From Pseudoduganella ginsengisoli (GTDB lineage Bacteria > Pseudomonadota > Gammaproteobacteria > Burkholderiales > Burkholderiaceae_D): DNA of 64,000 bases. The stretch spans positions 27,377 to 91,376 of the forward strand of contig NZ_WNLA01000023.1 of assembly GCF_009720865.1 (NCBI RefSeq), given 5' to 3'. Position numbers and translations under genes: made by a program. The notes under the pieces were generated by a model. It was not told the DNA's origin. It saw only the letters and a program-made list of their open reading frames with translations, and did not search any database. Of this stretch, positions 54,249 through 63,238 are shown in pieces. The first letter of the stretch is position 1. The number at the start of each line of letters is the position of its first letter.

Positions 54249-55271
54249 ATGACACACTCGCCGCACGACCGACTGGATGACGATTCGCTGCCGGAAGATT
54301 TTTCGGAAGAACAGCTCGACGATGTCGCAATCGATGTGGGTGAGGGTGTGGACGGCGCAGATGGCGGCGCTGTCGCCGAAGCCAGCACGGTGCTGGAAAG
54401 CGTCGACGAATTAAAGAAAGTGCTGGCGGCGGAACTGTCCACCGACACCACGCAGCACTACCTGAACCAGATTGGCACGCGGCCGCTGCTGACGGCCCAG
54501 CAGGAAGTGCACTACGCCACGCTGGCCAAGCAGGGCGACTTCAGTGCCCGGCAGACCATGATCGAACACAACCTGCGTCTGGTGGTGTCGATCGCCAAGC
54601 ACTACATCAACCGCGGCGTGGTCTTGCTCGACATGATCGAGGAAGGCAATATCGGCCTGATGCGCGCCATCGATAAATTCGAGCCGGAGCGCGGCTTCCG
54701 CTTTTCCACGTATGCCACGTGGTGGATACGCCAGAGTATCGAGCGGGCCATCATGAACCAGGCGCGCACGGTGCGCCTGCCGGTGCACATGGTGCGGGAA
54801 TTGAACCAGATCCTGCGCGGCAAATACCACCTGGAAGCGCAGCACCACAATGGCAAGGACGCCACGGCGGAAGATATTGCGGAACTGGTGGGGCGGCCGG
54901 TGGAAGAAGTGCAGGATATCCTGGCCCTGTCCGAGCATGCGACGTCGCTCGATGCGCCGCTCGACAATGATCCGCAGTCATCGCTGATGGACATGCTGCC
55001 GGGCGATACGGAAGACAGTCCCGATGCGCGCGCCGAGCACCATGAAATGACGGTATTGGTGCGCGACTGGCTGACCAAGCTGCCGGACAAGCAGCGCATC
55101 GTCATCATGCGCCGTTTCGGCCTCGATAACGACGACCCCGCTACCCTGGAAACGCTGGCCGAGGAAATGGGCGTCACGCGCGAGCGGGTGCGCCAAATCC
55201 AGCAGGAAGCCCTCGTTAAATTGAAACGCGCCATGGCGGCGCGTGGCGTGGTGCGCGACTCGCTGCTGTAA
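54249..55271 (+). CDS. rpoS: RNA polymerase sigma factor RpoS
   Basis: The 340-residue sigma-70 family protein has region 1.2 (DTTQHYLNQIGTRPLLT), region 2 (MIEEGNIGLMRAIDKFEPERG, FSTYATWWIRQSIERAIMNQ), region 3 (VHMVRELNQILRG) and region 4 with the -35-binding helix (ETLAEEMGVTRERVRQIQQEA). Its length and the acidic N-terminus (about 50 residues) fit RpoS, and the nlpD-rpoS order supports it. It directs stationary-phase and stress genes. A stem at 55289-55312 downstream may end the transcript. Confidence 0.95.
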   Translation: MTHSPHDRLDDDSLPEDFSEEQLDDVAIDVGEGVDGADGGAVAEASTVLESVDELKKVLAAELSTDTTQHYLNQIGTRPLLTAQQEVHYATLAKQGDFSARQTMIEHNLRLVVSIAKHYINRGVVLLDMIEEGNIGLMRAIDKFEPERGFRFSTYATWWIRQSIERAIMNQARTVRLPVHMVRELNQILRGKYHLEAQHHNGKDATAEDIAELVGRPVEEVQDILALSEHATSLDAPLDNDPQSSLMDMLPGDTEDSPDARAEHHEMTVLVRDWLTKLPDKQRIVIMRRFGLDNDDPATLETLAEEMGVTRERVRQIQQEALVKLKRAMAARGVVRDSLL

Positions 55272-55288
55272 TCCCTCCATGGTCCTCT

Positions 55289-55312
55289 GCCCGCCGATGT
55301 CAATTGGCGGGC
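55289..55312 (+). terminator. Weak hairpin after rpoS
   Basis: GCCCGCC (55289-55295) pairs with GGCGGGC (55306-55312) around a 10-nt loop. It is followed by GCTTCTGCTAT rather than a T run, so its terminator role is uncertain. Confidence 0.4.
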
Positions 55313-55382
55313 TGCTTCTGCTATCATTACGCCCTTCCGCAAGCCGCCCAGCCGGCCTATTCCCCTTGAAACGTTGACCGCT

Positions 55383-56780
55383 ATGCAAGACAAAATCATC
55401 GAAATCAAATCGCTCGACATGGACGCCCGTGGCGTCGGCCACCTGGAAAACGAAGACGGCACGCCGGGCAAGGTGGTGTTTGTCGAAGGCGCGCTGCCGG
55501 GTGAAAAGGTCAGCTTTGAAACTTTCCGCAAAAAGAAAAACTGGGAAGCGGCCCGCATGACGGCGCTGCATAAAGAGTCGTCGATGCGCGTAAAGCCGAA
55601 GTGCGTGCATTTCGATTATTGTGGCGGCTGCTCGATGCAGCACCTGGAGCCCAGCGCCCAGGTGGCGATCAAGCAGCGCGTGCTGGAAGATAACCTGTGG
55701 CACCTGTCGAAGGTTAAAGCCGGCAACATGATGCGCCCGCTGTATGGCCCGACGTGGGGCTACCGCTACCGCGCGCGCCTGTCGTCGCGCTACGTGGCAA
55801 AGAAGGGCACGGTGCTGGTGGGCTTCCATGAAAAGAAATCCGTGTACGTGGCCGATATTCAAAGTTGCCAGATCTTGCCGCCGCATGTGTCGGACATGAT
55901 GATGCCGCTGCGCGCACTGATTCATTCGCTGTCGATTTTCGACAAGGTGCCGCAAATCGAACTGGCCATCGGCGAAGAAACCACGGTGCTGGTGATGCGC
56001 AACATGGAACCGCTGACGGCCGACGATGAAACCAAGCTGAAAGCGTTTGCGGACGAATACCAGATCCAGTGGTGGCTGCAGCCGAAAGGCCCGGATACCG
56101 TGTATCCGTTCTACCCGCTGGATAAAGAACTGTATTACCTGCTGCCGGAATTCGGCGTGAAAATGCCATTCAAGCCGACCGACTTCACGCAGGTCAACCA
56201 CCACATCAACCGCGTGCTGGTGGCCAAAGCCTTGCGCCTGCTGGATGTGCAAAAAGAAGACCGCGTGGCGGACTTGTTCTGCGGCCTGGGCAACTTCACG
56301 TTGCCGCTGGCGACGCAGGCGCGCGAAGTGGTAGGCATCGAAGGCTCGACGGCGCTGACGGAGCGTGCGCTGGCCAATGCAAAAGTCAACGGCGTGGCGG
56401 AAAAAACCACGTTCCAGACGCGCAACCTGTTTGAAATCACCAAGGATGACTTGATCAAGCTGGGCAAGTTCGACCGCATGCTGATCGACCCGCCGCGCGA
56501 TGGCGCGATGGCGTTGTCGCTGGCGCTGGCGGAATTGAAGAAAGATGCGCCGGAATACCTGCCGAAGCGCATCGTGTACGTGTCGTGCAGCCCGTCTACG
56601 CTGGCGCGCGACGCCGGCGTGCTGACGCACTTGTGCGGCTACAAGCTGGACCTGGCAGGCGTGGTGAACATGTTCCCGCACACGTCGCACGTGGAATCGA
56701 TGGCCGTGTTCAACCTGGATCCGGACGCCAAAGTCAGCGAATTGCCGATGGCACGCGTGCAAGAAACCGTCGGCGAATAA
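55383..56780 (+). CDS. rlmD: 23S rRNA (uracil-1939 C5)-methyltransferase RlmD
   Basis: The 465-residue enzyme has an N-terminal TRAM domain (IIEIKSLDMDARGVG), an iron-sulfur cysteine set (CVHFDYCGGC), the SAM-binding motif VADLFCGLGNFTLPLA, and the catalytic Cys in YVSCSPSTLARDA. It methylates 23S rRNA at U1939. ATG 55383 was chosen; an in-frame TTG at 55374 is possible. Confidence 0.93.
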   Translation: MQDKIIEIKSLDMDARGVGHLENEDGTPGKVVFVEGALPGEKVSFETFRKKKNWEAARMTALHKESSMRVKPKCVHFDYCGGCSMQHLEPSAQVAIKQRVLEDNLWHLSKVKAGNMMRPLYGPTWGYRYRARLSSRYVAKKGTVLVGFHEKKSVYVADIQSCQILPPHVSDMMMPLRALIHSLSIFDKVPQIELAIGEETTVLVMRNMEPLTADDETKLKAFADEYQIQWWLQPKGPDTVYPFYPLDKELYYLLPEFGVKMPFKPTDFTQVNHHINRVLVAKALRLLDVQKEDRVADLFCGLGNFTLPLATQAREVVGIEGSTALTERALANAKVNGVAEKTTFQTRNLFEITKDDLIKLGKFDRMLIDPPRDGAMALSLALAELKKDAPEYLPKRIVYVSCSPSTLARDAGVLTHLCGYKLDLAGVVNMFPHTSHVESMAVFNLDPDAKVSELPMARVQETVGE

Positions 56781-56796
56781 TCGACATTTCGGGGCC

Positions 56797-56847
56797 TGGC
56801 CCCAATAGCGCTATCGTTCGGTGGCTTGCGATAGCGATGCGGGGCCA
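56797..56847. terminator. Stem-loop between convergent rlmD and TonB receptor genes
   Basis: TGGCCCC...CGCTATCG (left arm, 56797-56816) and CGATAGCG...GGGGCCA (right arm, 56829-56847) form a long imperfect stem with a 12-nt loop. It sits in the 88-nt gap between the two convergent genes and may end both transcripts, though there is no clear T tract. Confidence 0.45.
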
Positions 56848-56868
56848 GGATACGGGAGCGAGACCGGT

Positions 56869-59580
56869 TTAATTAAAGCGGTAATTCACTTCGACCCAGC
56901 CGATACGTCCCACCGGGCTGTAATTGCCTACCGGGTAGTACGGCCAGCCGCCCGTGTCATCGCGCTTGATCTTGTTGAACACGTTGTTGACGATGGCCGA
57001 CAGCGTCAGCCGCTCGTTATAGCGGTACACCGCGGACCAGTTCGCCAGTGTCGTGGGCGACAGGTACGCCGTTCCCGCGCTGTTCGGGATCTTGCCATAG
57101 CGCGTGGCCGACAGCGTATTGGTCCACCGCCCCGCTGTCCACGCCAGGCTGGCGCCCAGCTTGTCCGGCCAGTCCGTGCTGTCCAGCGCGTGCAAGCGGT
57201 CTTCCACCGGATCGCCATTGAATTGCTGATAGCGCTGCACCAGCGTCTTCGAGTAATTCGCCCGCAACGTGAAGTCGCCCCAGCCCGTGCCGCGCAGCGC
57301 ATAGCGCACGGTGGCGTCCATGCCGCTGGTTTCCTGGCTGGCGGCATTGATCGGGTTGACGCGGATTTCCTTGATTTCACCCGGCTTATTCAGCGCCGTC
57401 AGCGGGTAGCGCTGGATGCGGGCCAGCGTATCGACGCACGTGGGCGACGTGATGTCACTCTGGCCCAGGCGGCATTTGGCTTCATCGCGCAGCAATTGAT
57501 CGGCCGATAAATTCGTCACCAGGCCGTCAATTTTGAAGCGCCAGTAATCAAGCGAGGTATCGAACGCGGCCGATGGCGACCAAACGAGGCCCAGTCCCGA
57601 CGATTTGCCTTTTTCAGATTTCAAATCGCGGCTGCCGATCTGCACATAATCGGCGCCGGGCGAGACGTTGGCGTAGTCGCACTGGTCGATGGCCTGGCCC
57701 GCCAGTGCGCAGCGGTAGTAATCCGTGGTGGACGAGTAATAGCCGGTGCCGCGCGCCTTGTAGATGTAATTCATGTCCGGTGCGCGGAAACTGGTGGCGT
57801 GCGTGGCGCGCACCAGCAAGGCCGGGGCAGGGCGCCATTCCAGGCCGCCGTTGTACGTAAAGCGGCCATCGCTGCGCCCGGCAAACTCGTAACGGTCGTA
57901 GCGGCCCGCCACCGTGGCGGCAACTTCCTTGATCAGCGGAATATTCGCTTCCACGCCCACAGCCGCCCGCGAGCGCGTGCCGCCGGTATCGACGGTAGGG
58001 ACATTGGTATTGAAATAACCCTGGTTGATGCGCGCATCGGGTTTGTTGGTATAGCCCTGGCGGCCCGCCTCGGCGATGGCCGCCAGTTTGATGGGGCCTG
58101 CCGGCAGTTGCAGCCATTCGCCATTGACGGCAAAGCTCAGCGTGTTGGTCCACGATGCATCGCGGCTGTCCGACTGGCCCGTGATGCTGTCGAATTCCGC
58201 GGGTGTCAGGCGGCTGGTCAGGCGGGCCGGATCGGGGGCGTAAATCGGGATGCCGGCGCTATCGGCGCCCAGCTTCGGTCCCAGGAAAAAGCTGTCGATA
58301 TTGGCCAGTGCGCGCGGCACATGGTTGCTGCTGCGGTACAGCGACGCGCTGTACGCGGCTTCGTAATCCCACCGGGTGCCAGGCAGCCGGCCTCGCGCGC
58401 CCAACGTGACAGCCACGGCGTCATCGTCCCACGTGCGGTTGTAGCGGTCCACGCCGCCATATTCTTCCGGCGCGATGAAGCGCGTCCACGCTTCATATGC
58501 GCCCCGGTTGCGGTTGTAAAAGTAACTGCTGCCGGTCGATGCCGACGTCCAGTTCGGCCCGCGCGTATTGTTCCAGCTGTCATTGCGGGACAGCAGGAAG
58601 TCGGCAAACAGCGTATGGTCGTCGCCGGCGGCATAGTTGGCGCTGCCATAGGCATTGGCGCTGCGGTTGCCGGTCTGCACCGTCCAATGCGTCGGCGCGG
58701 CGGCCGGTGACGCGCAATAGCTGCCGCGCTTGCCCGCCGTGTAGCTGATGGTGCTGCCGCCGAATAAATCGGACAGGCTGGCGCAGGTGTTGCCCAGGTC
58801 GAGATACTTATTGCTCTTGATATCGCGGCGCGACAGGATGTTGGTGGGCGTGCCGCCACGGCGCGCCATGAAATCACGCTCCAGGCTGGACAGCGGATCG
58901 CGTTCCGACAATTCAATGGCAAACACGGTATCAAGCTGGCCGCGCTGTGCGCCACCCGCTAATTGCACGCGGCGGTCGCCGCCGCCACCGCGCGACGTGG
59001 CGCCGGCCTTGGCATTGACTTCGATGCCGTCCGCGCGTTTTTTCAACACGACGTTGACGACGCCGGCAATCGCATCCGAACCATAAATAGCGGACGCGCC
59101 GCCGTTGAGGACTTCGATGCGCTCAATGACGGCAGCGGGAATATTGGCCAGGTTGGTGAAGTTCACCGTGCCTTCGTAGGCAATGGGGAAGTCGGCCAGG
59201 CGGCGGCCATTGAGCAGCACCAGCGTATGGTTGGGGCCCAGGCCGCGCAGGCTGATGGCGTTGGCGGACGGCGTAAAGGTGTTGCCGAAGTCGGCGCCCT
59301 GCACGAAGCCGCTGTTTTGCGTCAGGCTGTTCAGTGCGTCAAACACGTTTTTGTAGCCCTGGCGCGTGATGTCTTCCGCGCTGATGACTGTCACAGGGGA
59401 CGGCCCTTCAACGCTGGCGCGGGGGATGCGGGAGCCAGTGATGGTGACAGCGGTGGTAGCCGCGTCGGCCTGGCCTGCCACAAGCGCCTGCGTTTGGGCG
59501 GACGCTTGCCAGGACGTACTGCACAGCGCTGCCAGCAGGCAGGCGTGCAGCGGTTTCAATCGGACGGGGATCAATGTCAT
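56869..59580 (-). CDS. TonB-dependent outer-membrane receptor
   Basis: The 903-residue protein has a signal peptide (ending near ASAQTQA) and a TonB-box-like VTITGSRI. The plug domain (about 50-165) includes VTVISAEDI, LRGLGPNHTLVLLNGRRL and IERIEVLNGGASAIYGSDAIAGVVNVV. The rest is a 22-strand barrel ending in VEVNYRFN. There is no N-terminal signalling (STN) domain. Sequence blocks such as SIAYEGTVNFTNL suggest the group that imports oligosaccharides or other organic ligands, but the substrate is not readable. A perfect palindrome (59669-59682) lies about 90 nt upstream. It is monocistronic. Confidence 0.92.
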   Translation of the reverse strand: MTLIPVRLKPLHACLLAALCSTSWQASAQTQALVAGQADAATTAVTITGSRIPRASVEGPSPVTVISAEDITRQGYKNVFDALNSLTQNSGFVQGADFGNTFTPSANAISLRGLGPNHTLVLLNGRRLADFPIAYEGTVNFTNLANIPAAVIERIEVLNGGASAIYGSDAIAGVVNVVLKKRADGIEVNAKAGATSRGGGGDRRVQLAGGAQRGQLDTVFAIELSERDPLSSLERDFMARRGGTPTNILSRRDIKSNKYLDLGNTCASLSDLFGGSTISYTAGKRGSYCASPAAAPTHWTVQTGNRSANAYGSANYAAGDDHTLFADFLLSRNDSWNNTRGPNWTSASTGSSYFYNRNRGAYEAWTRFIAPEEYGGVDRYNRTWDDDAVAVTLGARGRLPGTRWDYEAAYSASLYRSSNHVPRALANIDSFFLGPKLGADSAGIPIYAPDPARLTSRLTPAEFDSITGQSDSRDASWTNTLSFAVNGEWLQLPAGPIKLAAIAEAGRQGYTNKPDARINQGYFNTNVPTVDTGGTRSRAAVGVEANIPLIKEVAATVAGRYDRYEFAGRSDGRFTYNGGLEWRPAPALLVRATHATSFRAPDMNYIYKARGTGYYSSTTDYYRCALAGQAIDQCDYANVSPGADYVQIGSRDLKSEKGKSSGLGLVWSPSAAFDTSLDYWRFKIDGLVTNLSADQLLRDEAKCRLGQSDITSPTCVDTLARIQRYPLTALNKPGEIKEIRVNPINAASQETSGMDATVRYALRGTGWGDFTLRANYSKTLVQRYQQFNGDPVEDRLHALDSTDWPDKLGASLAWTAGRWTNTLSATRYGKIPNSAGTAYLSPTTLANWSAVYRYNERLTLSAIVNNVFNKIKRDDTGGWPYYPVGNYSPVGRIGWVEVNYRFN

Positions 59581-59668
59581 TGAAATGCTCAGGTGTTAAG
59601 GAAGCCGCAACCTTAACAAGCGGGCATGTGATGACGGAACGAATGGATTCGCGCTTTGTTATACAGGA

Positions 59669-59682
59669 TTTGTATATACAAA
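59669..59682. promoter_or_regulatory. Perfect palindrome near the TonB receptor promoter
   Basis: TTTGTATATACAAA is a perfect 14-bp palindrome about 90 nt upstream of the TonB receptor start. It overlaps the edge of the Bax-inhibitor terminator on the other side. It could be an operator for a dimeric repressor (GntR- or LacI-like); this is by symmetry and position only. Confidence 0.35.
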
Positions 59683-59704
59683 AAAAGCCGGCGCGAAGCC
59701 GGCT
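59680..59704 (-). terminator. Rho-independent terminator of the Bax-inhibitor-family gene
   Basis: On the minus strand the stem AGCCGGC-TTCGC-GCCGGCT runs into a T run (A run 59680-59686 on the plus strand). It lies 22 nt past the stop of the gene ending at 59727. Confidence 0.85.
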
Positions 59705-59726
59705 TTGTGCTTGAAGCTGCGATGGT

Positions 59727-60407
59727 TTAATCGCGGCTGCCGCCCATGCCCAGCAGGGACAGCAGGTTGGTGAAGATGTTGTACACGTCCAGGTACAGCG
59801 CCAGGGTCGCGGAGATGTAGTTGGTTTCGCCGCCGTTAATGATCTGCTGCACGTCATACAGGATGTATGCGGAGAAGATTGCGATGGCCATCACGGAAAT
59901 CACGATGTACAGCGCCGGCATCTGGAAGAAGACGTTCAGCAGCGATGCGGCGATCAGCACCAGCACGCCGGCGAACAGCCACTTGCCCATGTTGGAGAAA
60001 TCGCGCTTGGACACGGTGGCCACGGTCGCCATCACGCCAAACACAGCCGACGTGCCGCCAAACGCCATCATGATCAGCTGGCCGCCGTTCGAGAAGCCCA
60101 GCGTGCGCTGCAAGAGCGGCGTCAGCATCAGCCCCATCATGAACGTGAAGCCCAGCAGCAGGGCCACGCCCACGCCACTGTTCTTGTTCTTCTCAATGCC
60201 CCAGATAAAGCCGTATGCGACTCCCAGGAACAGGATTGCACCCAGGAAACCGCGTGGCAGCGGGATGTGCATCATCACGCCCAGGGCGGCGCCCAGCACG
60301 GTCGGAATCATCGACAGCGCCAGCAGCCAGTACGTATTGCGCAGCACATTGTGGCGGGTCACCGCGCTGCTGTGGCCCCACTCATAAGTATTCTGCAAGT
60401 TGCTCAT
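59727..60407 (-). CDS. Bax inhibitor-1/YccA family membrane protein
   Basis: The 226-residue protein has seven predicted membrane helices (from about residue 28 to 225) and the family's C-terminal acidic pattern (YILYDVQQIINGGETNYISATLALYLDVYNIFTNLL). Family members act as calcium-leak channels or interact with FtsH in other bacteria. GGAGG precedes ATG 60407 (MSNLQNTYEWG); longer frames are unlikely. It is divergent from ndk and followed by a clear terminator. Confidence 0.92.
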   Translation of the reverse strand: MSNLQNTYEWGHSSAVTRHNVLRNTYWLLALSMIPTVLGAALGVMMHIPLPRGFLGAILFLGVAYGFIWGIEKNKNSGVGVALLLGFTFMMGLMLTPLLQRTLGFSNGGQLIMMAFGGTSAVFGVMATVATVSKRDFSNMGKWLFAGVLVLIAASLLNVFFQMPALYIVISVMAIAIFSAYILYDVQQIINGGETNYISATLALYLDVYNIFTNLLSLLGMGGSRD

Positions 60408-60647
60408 GTTGCCTCCATAGTGAAAAAGTGCGGAAAACCGCTTGCTAAAAGCATAGCACGCCGTCATGACGTGGCGCAAAAATTGCCTTAAACCCGGCTT
60501 AATCCAGCCGCAGGCACGGGAAAACAGCATAAAACTTGCGTGGCTGCCATAGCTGATATTCGTTATGTGCTTTGATCTATGGTAAAATCAAGGGTTGATT
60601 GAATCATCAATTTTGTTTTAAACCATTCTTTTTATTGGAGTTTTTCA

Positions 60648-61073
60648 ATGGCAATCGAACGCACCCTGTCGATCATCAAACCAGACGCAGTTGCTAAAAA
60701 CGTCATCGGCCAAATCTACAGCCGTTTCGAAGGCGCTGGCCTGAAAGTGATCGCTGCGCGTATGACCCAGCTGTCCCGTGCTGAAGCGGAAGGCTTCTAC
60801 GCTGTGCACCGCGAGCGTCCATTCTTCAAGGATCTGGTGGACTTCATGGTTTCCGGTCCAGTCATGATCCAGGTTCTGGAAGGCGAAGGCGCGATCCTGA
60901 AAAACCGCGACCTGATGGGCGCTACCGATCCGAAGAAAGCAGAAAAAGGCACCATCCGCGCTGACTTCGCTGACTCCATCGACGCAAACGCCGTGCACGG
61001 TTCCGACGCTGCTGAAACCGCAGCTGTTGAAATCGCTTACTTCTTCCCTGCACTGAACGTTTACTCGCGTTAA
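60648..61073 (+). CDS. ndk: Nucleoside diphosphate kinase
   Basis: The 141-residue enzyme keeps nucleoside triphosphates in balance. Visible motifs are ERTLSIIKPDAVAKN and the active-site His in NAVHGSDAAETA (His116-118 region). TATTGGAG upstream supports the ATG. It heads the conserved cluster ndk-rlmN-pilW-rodZ. The AT-rich leader 60408-60647 includes its promoter. Confidence 0.97.
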   Translation: MAIERTLSIIKPDAVAKNVIGQIYSRFEGAGLKVIAARMTQLSRAEAEGFYAVHRERPFFKDLVDFMVSGPVMIQVLEGEGAILKNRDLMGATDPKKAEKGTIRADFADSIDANAVHGSDAAETAAVEIAYFFPALNVYSR

Positions 61074-61136
61074 TCGCGTTAATTTGCCGGCCACTCGTGG
61101 CGGCAAGTAGTAGACTGCAAAATGTAGTACCCCGCG

Positions 61137-61155
61137 CCCCGGCCATTGGCCGGGG
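61137..61155 (+). terminator. Hairpin between ndk and rlmN
   Basis: CCCCGGCC (61137-61144) and GGCCGGGG (61148-61155) form a strong stem with a 3-nt loop. TACGGCCTTTTCTGG follows, only a weak T tract. It may end or reduce transcription from ndk into rlmN. Confidence 0.5.
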
Positions 61156-61187
61156 TACGGCCTTTTCTGGACTGATTTTCTTTGAGC

Positions 61188-62366
61188 ATGAATATGGATA
61201 CGACCCTCACCAATTTGCTGGATTTCGATCCTGCGCAACTGGTCGCCTACTGTGCGGAGTTGGGTGAGAAGCCGTTCCGCGCGAAACAGCTGCAACGCTG
61301 GATCCACCAGTTTGGCGCATCGGATTTCGATGAAATGACGGACCTGGCTAAATCGCTGCGTGAAAAGCTGAAAACCCGCGCGCGTGTCAATGCGCCTGCC
61401 ATCATCAGCGACCACACGTCGTCGGACGGTACCCGCAAATGGCTGGTGGACGTCGGCAATGGCAACGCGGTGGAAACCGTATTTATTCCTGAAGAAAATC
61501 GCGGCACCCTGTGCATTTCCACCCAGGCCGGCTGCGCCGTGAATTGCCGTTTTTGCTCGACGGGCAAGCAGGGCTTTTCGCGCAACCTGACGGTGGGTGA
61601 AATTATCGGCCAGCTGTGGATGGCGGAATTCGAATTGCGCCGCACCAAGGGCATCGAGCCGGGCCCGAAAGGCGAACGCCAGATCACCAACGTCGTCATG
61701 ATGGGCATGGGCGAGCCGCTGCTGAACTTCGAGCCAACCGCGACCGCGCTGAAAATGATGCTGGACGATAATGCCTACGGCTTGTCGCGCCGCCGCGTGA
61801 CGTTGTCGACGTCGGGCGTGGTGCCGATGATGGACAAGCTGTCGCAGGAAGTGCCGGTGGCGCTGGCTGTATCGCTGCACGCATCGAACGATGAGCTGCG
61901 TAATGGCTTGGTGCCGCTGAACAAGAAATATCCGCTGGCGGAATTGATGGCCGCCTGCAAACGGTACCTGGAGTTCGCCCCACGCGACTTCATTACGTTT
62001 GAATACTGCATGCTGGACGGCGTCAATGACACCGACCAGCATGCGCGCGAACTGGTGGCGCTGGTGAACCACCGCGACTATGGCGTCAATTGCAAATTCA
62101 ATTTGATTCCATTTAACCCGTTCCCGGAATCGGGCTTGCTGCGCTCGAAAAATCCCCGCATCAAGGAATTTGCGCAAATCCTCATTGACGCGGGCATCGT
62201 CACCACCATCCGCAAGACGCGCGGCGACGATATCGATGCCGCTTGCGGCCAGCTGGCAGGCGAAGTACAAGACCGCACCCGCGTGCAAGAGCGCATGGGC
62301 AAGATGGCTGAATACCAGCAAAAGTTTGGCGCTGATTTTGGCAAGATCGTGGAGATCCGTTCCTGA
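61188..62366 (+). CDS. rlmN: 23S rRNA/tRNA adenine-C2 methyltransferase RlmN
   Basis: The 392-residue radical-SAM enzyme methylates A2503 of 23S rRNA and A37 of some tRNAs. The radical-SAM cysteines are in CAVNCRFCSTG (CxxxCxxC). Other parts include VVMMGMGEPLLNFE, LSTSGVVPMMDKL and the C-terminal Cys in TTIRKTRGDDIDAACGQLAG. ATG 61188 is used; TTG 61182 and ATG 61194 are alternatives with no strong SD. Its stop overlaps pilW (TGATG). Confidence 0.95.
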   Translation: MNMDTTLTNLLDFDPAQLVAYCAELGEKPFRAKQLQRWIHQFGASDFDEMTDLAKSLREKLKTRARVNAPAIISDHTSSDGTRKWLVDVGNGNAVETVFIPEENRGTLCISTQAGCAVNCRFCSTGKQGFSRNLTVGEIIGQLWMAEFELRRTKGIEPGPKGERQITNVVMMGMGEPLLNFEPTATALKMMLDDNAYGLSRRRVTLSTSGVVPMMDKLSQEVPVALAVSLHASNDELRNGLVPLNKKYPLAELMAACKRYLEFAPRDFITFEYCMLDGVNDTDQHARELVALVNHRDYGVNCKFNLIPFNPFPESGLLRSKNPRIKEFAQILIDAGIVTTIRKTRGDDIDAACGQLAGEVQDRTRVQERMGKMAEYQQKFGADFGKIVEIRS

Positions 62367-63238
62367 TGACACGGACGGCCGGCCGCCGCGTCCCGTTGGC
62401 CGCCGCCCCGCGGGCGGCTACGTATTGGGCCTGCAAGGCAGCGCGCACGCGCGCTGCAGTCTATGCGGCGTGCCTGGGCATGGCCATGCTGGCCGGCGGC
62501 TGTGCGTCGCAAGGTTCCGGCAAGGCAGAGCTGGTGACGGCGTCGGACCAGACGTCGGCGCAAAAGCGCGCGGAAATCCGCATGCAGCTGGCGGTCGGCT
62601 ATTTCCAGCAGGGCCAGTACACCGTGGCGCTTGATGAAGTCAAGCTGGCGCTGGCGGCCGATCCCGACATGGCGGAAGGCTATGGCATGCGGGCGCTGAT
62701 TTACATGACGATGGGCGAGCGGGAATTGGCGGAAGATAATTTCCAACGCGCATTGAAACTGGCGCCGCGCAACCCGGACATCAGCAATAACTATGGTTCC
62801 TTCCTGTGCGGCATCGGCCGCGAGGCGGAAGCGTTCAAGTATTTTGACGCGGCATTGGCGAACCCGGCTTACCAGTCGCCCGCGAGTGCGAATAACAATG
62901 CCGGCGCTTGTGCGCTGAAACGCAAAGACTACGATACGGCCGAAAAGTATTTACTGCAGGCCCTGAAATCCGCGCCGGACGTGGCTGTGACCAACGCCGG
63001 CCTGGCGCGTATCTACTTCGAGCGGCGTGATTATGCGCGCGCCGGTTTTTTCATTACCCGTCTAAGCAAGGTAGCCAGGATGGATGGCCTGTCCGCCGAC
63101 ATCCTCTGGCTCGCGATCAGGGTGCAGCATCATTTGGGCGACAGCGCAGCGGAAGCCGCCTGGGCCACGCAATTGCGCCGGCATCATGCCGGATCTCCTG
63201 AATATGCTGCCTATCAACGTGGGGCGTTTGATGAGTGA
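62366..63238 (+). CDS. pilW: Type IV pilus biogenesis/stability protein PilW
   Basis: The 290-residue protein starts at ATG 62366, overlapping the rlmN stop by one base. A long N-terminus leads to a lipobox (LAGGCASQG, Cys at about 46). TPRs follow from about residue 70 (AVGYFQQGQYTVALDEV, GMRALIYMTMGERELAEDNF, GSFLCGIGREAEAFKYF, AGLARIYFERRDYARA). This is the layout of PilF/PilW pilotins, which place the PilQ secretin in the outer membrane. The gene overlaps rodZ by 8 nt. Confidence 0.9.
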   Translation: MTRTAGRRVPLAAAPRAATYWACKAARTRAAVYAACLGMAMLAGGCASQGSGKAELVTASDQTSAQKRAEIRMQLAVGYFQQGQYTVALDEVKLALAADPDMAEGYGMRALIYMTMGERELAEDNFQRALKLAPRNPDISNNYGSFLCGIGREAEAFKYFDAALANPAYQSPASANNNAGACALKRKDYDTAEKYLLQALKSAPDVAVTNAGLARIYFERRDYARAGFFITRLSKVARMDGLSADILWLAIRVQHHLGDSAAEAAWATQLRRHHAGSPEYAAYQRGAFDE

